A stretch of DNA of 28,557 nucleotides, from positions 1-28,557 of the IMG/VR virus record IMGVR_UViG_3300027759_000337; one strand, 5' to 3'. Positions within the stretch are counted from its first letter, which is position 1; every line of letters begins with the position of its first letter. The position numbers were made by a program, and so were the translations under genes. Source of the DNA: a virus. This document shows positions 27,111 to 28,557 of this stretch, in pieces. The notes under the pieces are model-generated. The model worked only from the letters and a program-made list of their open reading frames with translations. It was not told where the DNA came from and did not search any database.

Positions 27111-27550
27111 ACCTAGAGTTGGCTGCTGCTTTGTGTCGCCAGTTTGAGGGGTTTAGGTCTAAGCCTTACTTATGCCCCGCTAACGTGGCTACGATTGGTT
27201 ACGGGTCAACCTACTATTCAGACGGGCGCAAAGTGACCTTAGAAGATGCCCCTATGGATGAGCCTACAGCAAGGGCGCTGCTGATGGTGGAACTTGAGCA
27301 TACTTACTTGCCAGGCGTGTTGCGGCAATGCCCCATCCTTGCGACTGATGAGCGTAAGTGCAACGCCATCGTGGACTTTGTTTATAACCTGGGGAATGGG
27401 CGACTCCAAACTTCAACCCTCAAGCGTAAGATTAACGCAGGGGATTGGGAAGGCGCTAAAGAGCAATTGATGCTGTGGACAAAAGGGGGCGGCAAAGTAT
27501 TGCCAGGCTTACTCAAACGCAGACAAGCCGAGTGCGCCCTTATTTCTTAG
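27107..27550 (+). CDS. Endolysin, GH24 lysozyme family
   Basis: The 147-aa enzyme would hydrolyse the MurNAc-GlcNAc bond of peptidoglycan. The catalytic Glu14 is in FEGFRSKPYLCPANVATIGY. At the T4 Asp20 position stands Cys23, and the T4 Thr26 equivalent is Thr29. The C-terminal lobe has AIVDFVYNLGNGRLQTSTLK, INAGDWEGAKEQLMLWTKGG and VLPGLLKRRQAECALI, typical of the family. The CPANVATIGYG variant resembles the common CPAGVWTIGYG subgroup. There is no N-terminal signal, so export needs the holin. It overlaps the convergent minus-strand gene by 11 bases. Confidence 0.92.
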   Translation: MNLELAAALCRQFEGFRSKPYLCPANVATIGYGSTYYSDGRKVTLEDAPMDEPTARALLMVELEHTYLPGVLRQCPILATDERKCNAIVDFVYNLGNGRLQTSTLKRKINAGDWEGAKEQLMLWTKGGGKVLPGLLKRRQAECALIS

Positions 27551-27734
27551 CGTCTTTGATAAAACAACCAAAACTGCCGATTGTGTCTTTTCCAAAAGGA
27601 AGCGGCTCTATGCGCTTTGCGTAATCGTCAAGGGCATCGTTCCAACCAGCGTCATAAGCAGCGCATACAGCGTCTATAGAGGCTTCCTGAGCGCCTGTCA
27701 TGCGTAGCAAACTAATTAGATCGTCTTTGGTCAT
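27540..27734 (-). CDS. Small hypothetical protein, 64 aa
   Basis: This is the last gene of the minus-strand cluster, converging on the lysozyme gene. The product begins MTKDDLISLLRMTGAQEASI, continues DAVCAAYDAGWNDALDDYAK and ends RIEPLPFGKDTIGSFGCFIK DAKK. The pattern GWNDALDDYAKxI...FGxDTxxSFxxFI recurs in small phage proteins encoded in early regions, function unknown. It is acidic and helical, without membrane segment. Its start overlaps the end of the zinc-finger-like gene upstream by 23 bases. Confidence 0.65.
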   Translation of the reverse strand: MTKDDLISLLRMTGAQEASIDAVCAAYDAGWNDALDDYAKRIEPLPFGKDTIGSFGCFIKDAKK

Positions 27735-27897
27735 TTGTGGCTTTCAAATGTTTGCGTGTCACCCAACAAGTTTGACAAATCCACTTGTGACCCATATCAA
27801 TCCCGCCCTCTGGCGGTTTAATTTGATCACATCTATTACAAGATCGTAATTTATGGACGGGTTGATTTTGATTTAGTCCGAGTGGATACATTGCCAT
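27712..27897 (-). CDS. Small putative zinc-finger protein
   Basis: The 61-aa product contains LRSCNRCDQIKPPEGGIDMG and HKWICQTCWVTRK, giving two CxxC pairs (residues 20/23 and 42/45) about 19 residues apart, a plausible single zinc site. The remainder is basic (KHLKATNDQRRSN). A weak AAAGAGA lies before ATG 27897; an ATG two codons further in is an alternative start. It overlaps the winged-helix gene upstream by 25 bases and is therefore part of a minus-strand operon. A DNA- or RNA-binding role is possible. Confidence 0.6.
   Translation of the reverse strand: MAMYPLGLNQNQPVHKLRSCNRCDQIKPPEGGIDMGHKWICQTCWVTRKHLKATNDQRRSN
27803..27819 (+). terminator. Weak terminator candidate for the rightward late operon
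   Basis: CCGCC (27803-27807) pairs with GGCGG (27812-27816) around CTCT and is followed by TTTAATTTG on the plus strand. It lies about 250 bases beyond the lysozyme stop, within a minus-strand gene. The T tract is interrupted, so the call is tentative, but no better rightward terminator is visible after the late genes. Confidence 0.25.
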
Positions 27898-28193
27898 TCT
27901 CTTTCATTTCTGCCTGAATTGGATTTAACTGTGTTGCCTGTTAACTGGATAAGCCCAATTATTTTCATTTCGTTTAAGCGCCTGGCGACTTGATTACCGT
28001 CTAACATTGTCAAAGCTGAAATGCCATCTTTGCCCAACGGCCCGTAAAACTTGAGGCAATCAAAAATAACCTGGTGATGTTGGGGGGCAGCGTCTTTAAT
28101 TGATTCAGCTGCCTCAAATGACGTTACAGGATCGTTGGCCCTGACCCGTGGAAATTCGGGAAATATTTTGTCAAACATTCTTTTGTAGTCCAT
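27873..28193 (-). CDS. Winged-helix DNA-binding-like protein
   Basis: The 106-aa protein starts MDYKRMFDKIFPEFPRVRAN and DPVTSFEAAESIKDAAPQHH, then has a winged-helix core: HQVIFDCLKFYGPLGKDGIS, ALTMLDGNQVARRLNEMKII and GLIQLTGNTVKSNSGRNERE. The final strand is WQCIHSD. The DPxTSxxAA...H...L...GPLxKDGIxxxTxLxxxQVxRRLxELxxxGLI pattern is found in small phage helix-turn-helix proteins from replication or regulation regions. It probably binds DNA. An AGGAACAATC precedes the ATG, the same initiation context used by late genes. Whether it regulates early or late transcription cannot be said. Confidence 0.75.
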   Translation of the reverse strand: MDYKRMFDKIFPEFPRVRANDPVTSFEAAESIKDAAPQHHQVIFDCLKFYGPLGKDGISALTMLDGNQVARRLNEMKIIGLIQLTGNTVKSNSGRNEREWQCIHSD

Positions 28194-28264
28194 GATTGTT
28201 CCTAATAGGTGGGGGTACTAACCATTCGTCCGCAAGCAAAATTGCATGGCTTTCCCCCCGTTAA

Positions 28265-28489
28265 TCAAAAATCTATGTCATCGTCCTTTGGCAGACCTTT
28301 GTAATTATCTTCAGGATCATTCAAAAATGCCCGTCCATCCCAATTGCGTGGCTCAACATCAATAATCAACATTTCGCCCGCTTTGGTTTCAATTACGCTG
28401 CCAATAGCCCGATAGCGGTGTTTTGTTTTGCCCTCTTTATCTGTATAAGAACCAATAGAGGCTTTGACAATTTTTAGAGTTTTAGACAT
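28265..28489 (-). CDS. Small hypothetical protein, 74 aa, OB-like strands
   Basis: I chose ATG 28489 with GGAAA upstream and not the start at 28513. The product reads MSKTLKIVKASIGSYTDKEG, KTKHRYRAIGSVIETKAGEM, LIIDVEPRNWDGRAFLNDPE and ends in an acidic tail (DDDIDF). Alternating strands of the type KASIGSYxDKxGxxKxRYRxIGxVIETxxGEMLxxD recur in phage proteins of replication regions. The strand pattern and acidic C-terminus recall single-stranded-DNA-binding proteins, but this is a guess. It overlaps the partial gene at the window edge by eight bases. Confidence 0.65.
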   Translation of the reverse strand: MSKTLKIVKASIGSYTDKEGKTKHRYRAIGSVIETKAGEMLIIDVEPRNWDGRAFLNDPEDNYKGLPKDDDIDF

Positions 28490-28557
28490 TTTTAATTTCC
28501 ATAAGTTGAGCAATTTTTATATCAAGTTCATTTAAGAATTTGACAATTTCTTCTTCC
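28482..28557 (-). CDS. C-terminal fragment of a minus-strand gene cut by the window edge
   Basis: On the minus strand the frame is open from the right edge and reads EEEIVKFLNELDIKIAQLME then IKNV and a TAA stop at 28484-28482. The stop overlaps the start of the 74-aa gene, the same coupled arrangement seen throughout the phage. The visible part is a charged helix with heptad-like spacing. The rest lies outside the window, so nothing can be said about function. Confidence 0.5.
   Translation of the reverse strand, partial: EEEIVKFLNELDIKIAQLMEIKNV

Noticed and set aside
1-28557. Search for tRNA genes, integrase, attachment sites and insertion sequences
   Set aside because: Nothing with a tRNA cloverleaf, recombinase motif, or paired terminal repeats was seen; lysogeny cannot be judged from this window.

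Overview
The window is a segment of a tailed-phage genome (Caudoviricetes), lytic or integrated, with a P22-like short-tailed virion programme. The evidence is the ordered set of a small terminase, large terminase, P22-type portal (693 aa), scaffold (299 aa) and P22-type coat protein with an insertion domain (418 aa). A gp4-like head-completion protein, a gp10-like tail hub and three large proteins in the place of the ejection proteins follow. Genes are packed head to tail with ATGA or TAATG overlaps, there are no rRNA or tRNA genes, and no host housekeeping gene is visible. The host cannot be read directly. Moderate GC, strong AAGGA-type ribosome sites and protein families familiar from freshwater and Burkholderiales phages point to a freshwater proteobacterium, as inference only.

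Layout. (1) 1-1550, plus strand: a recombination/nuclease block with a VRR-NUC-like nuclease, NinB, a zinc-ribbon protein and a YbcO (DUF1364)-like HNH protein, together with several tiny genes. (2) 1535-1760: one small minus-strand gene and a 32-bp dyad carrying a TTGACA promoter between divergent genes. (3) 1789-4035, plus: an accessory block with a zeta-toxin-like P-loop kinase and an overlapping 64-aa gene, a cysteine-rich protein with an intragenic terminator-like hairpin, a GroES-like co-chaperonin, and small lysine-rich or coiled-coil proteins. (4) 4038-10085: packaging and capsid genes. (5) 10141-15879: three small beta-rich putative virion proteins, two fibres (the second ending in a Peptidase S74 intramolecular chaperone) and two paralogous small proteins. 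(6) 15889-25064: head-tail connector, tail hub and ejection-like proteins. (7) 25066-27550: a collar-domain fibre and a lysis cassette (holin-like proteins and a GH24 lysozyme). (8) 27540-28557, minus strand: convergent small genes, including a winged-helix protein, which continue past the right edge and probably belong to an early or regulatory operon.

How the genes work together. The left genes would process DNA and modulate the host. Terminase packages DNA through the portal into a scaffolded coat shell. The connector and hub proteins close the head, and the ejection proteins are co-packaged. The fibres recognise the host, and the lysis genes release progeny. Replication genes and a lysogeny module are not in the window, so temperate or lytic lifestyle cannot be decided.

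Most notable observations: one roughly 65-residue beta-module present three times in two adjacent connector proteins; hairpins in front of the scaffold gene that could support translational control; a probable operator dyad at 1729-1760; a zeta-like kinase with a tightly coupled small partner; a phage GroES behind an intragenic terminator-like hairpin; and a compositional break inside the second fibre.
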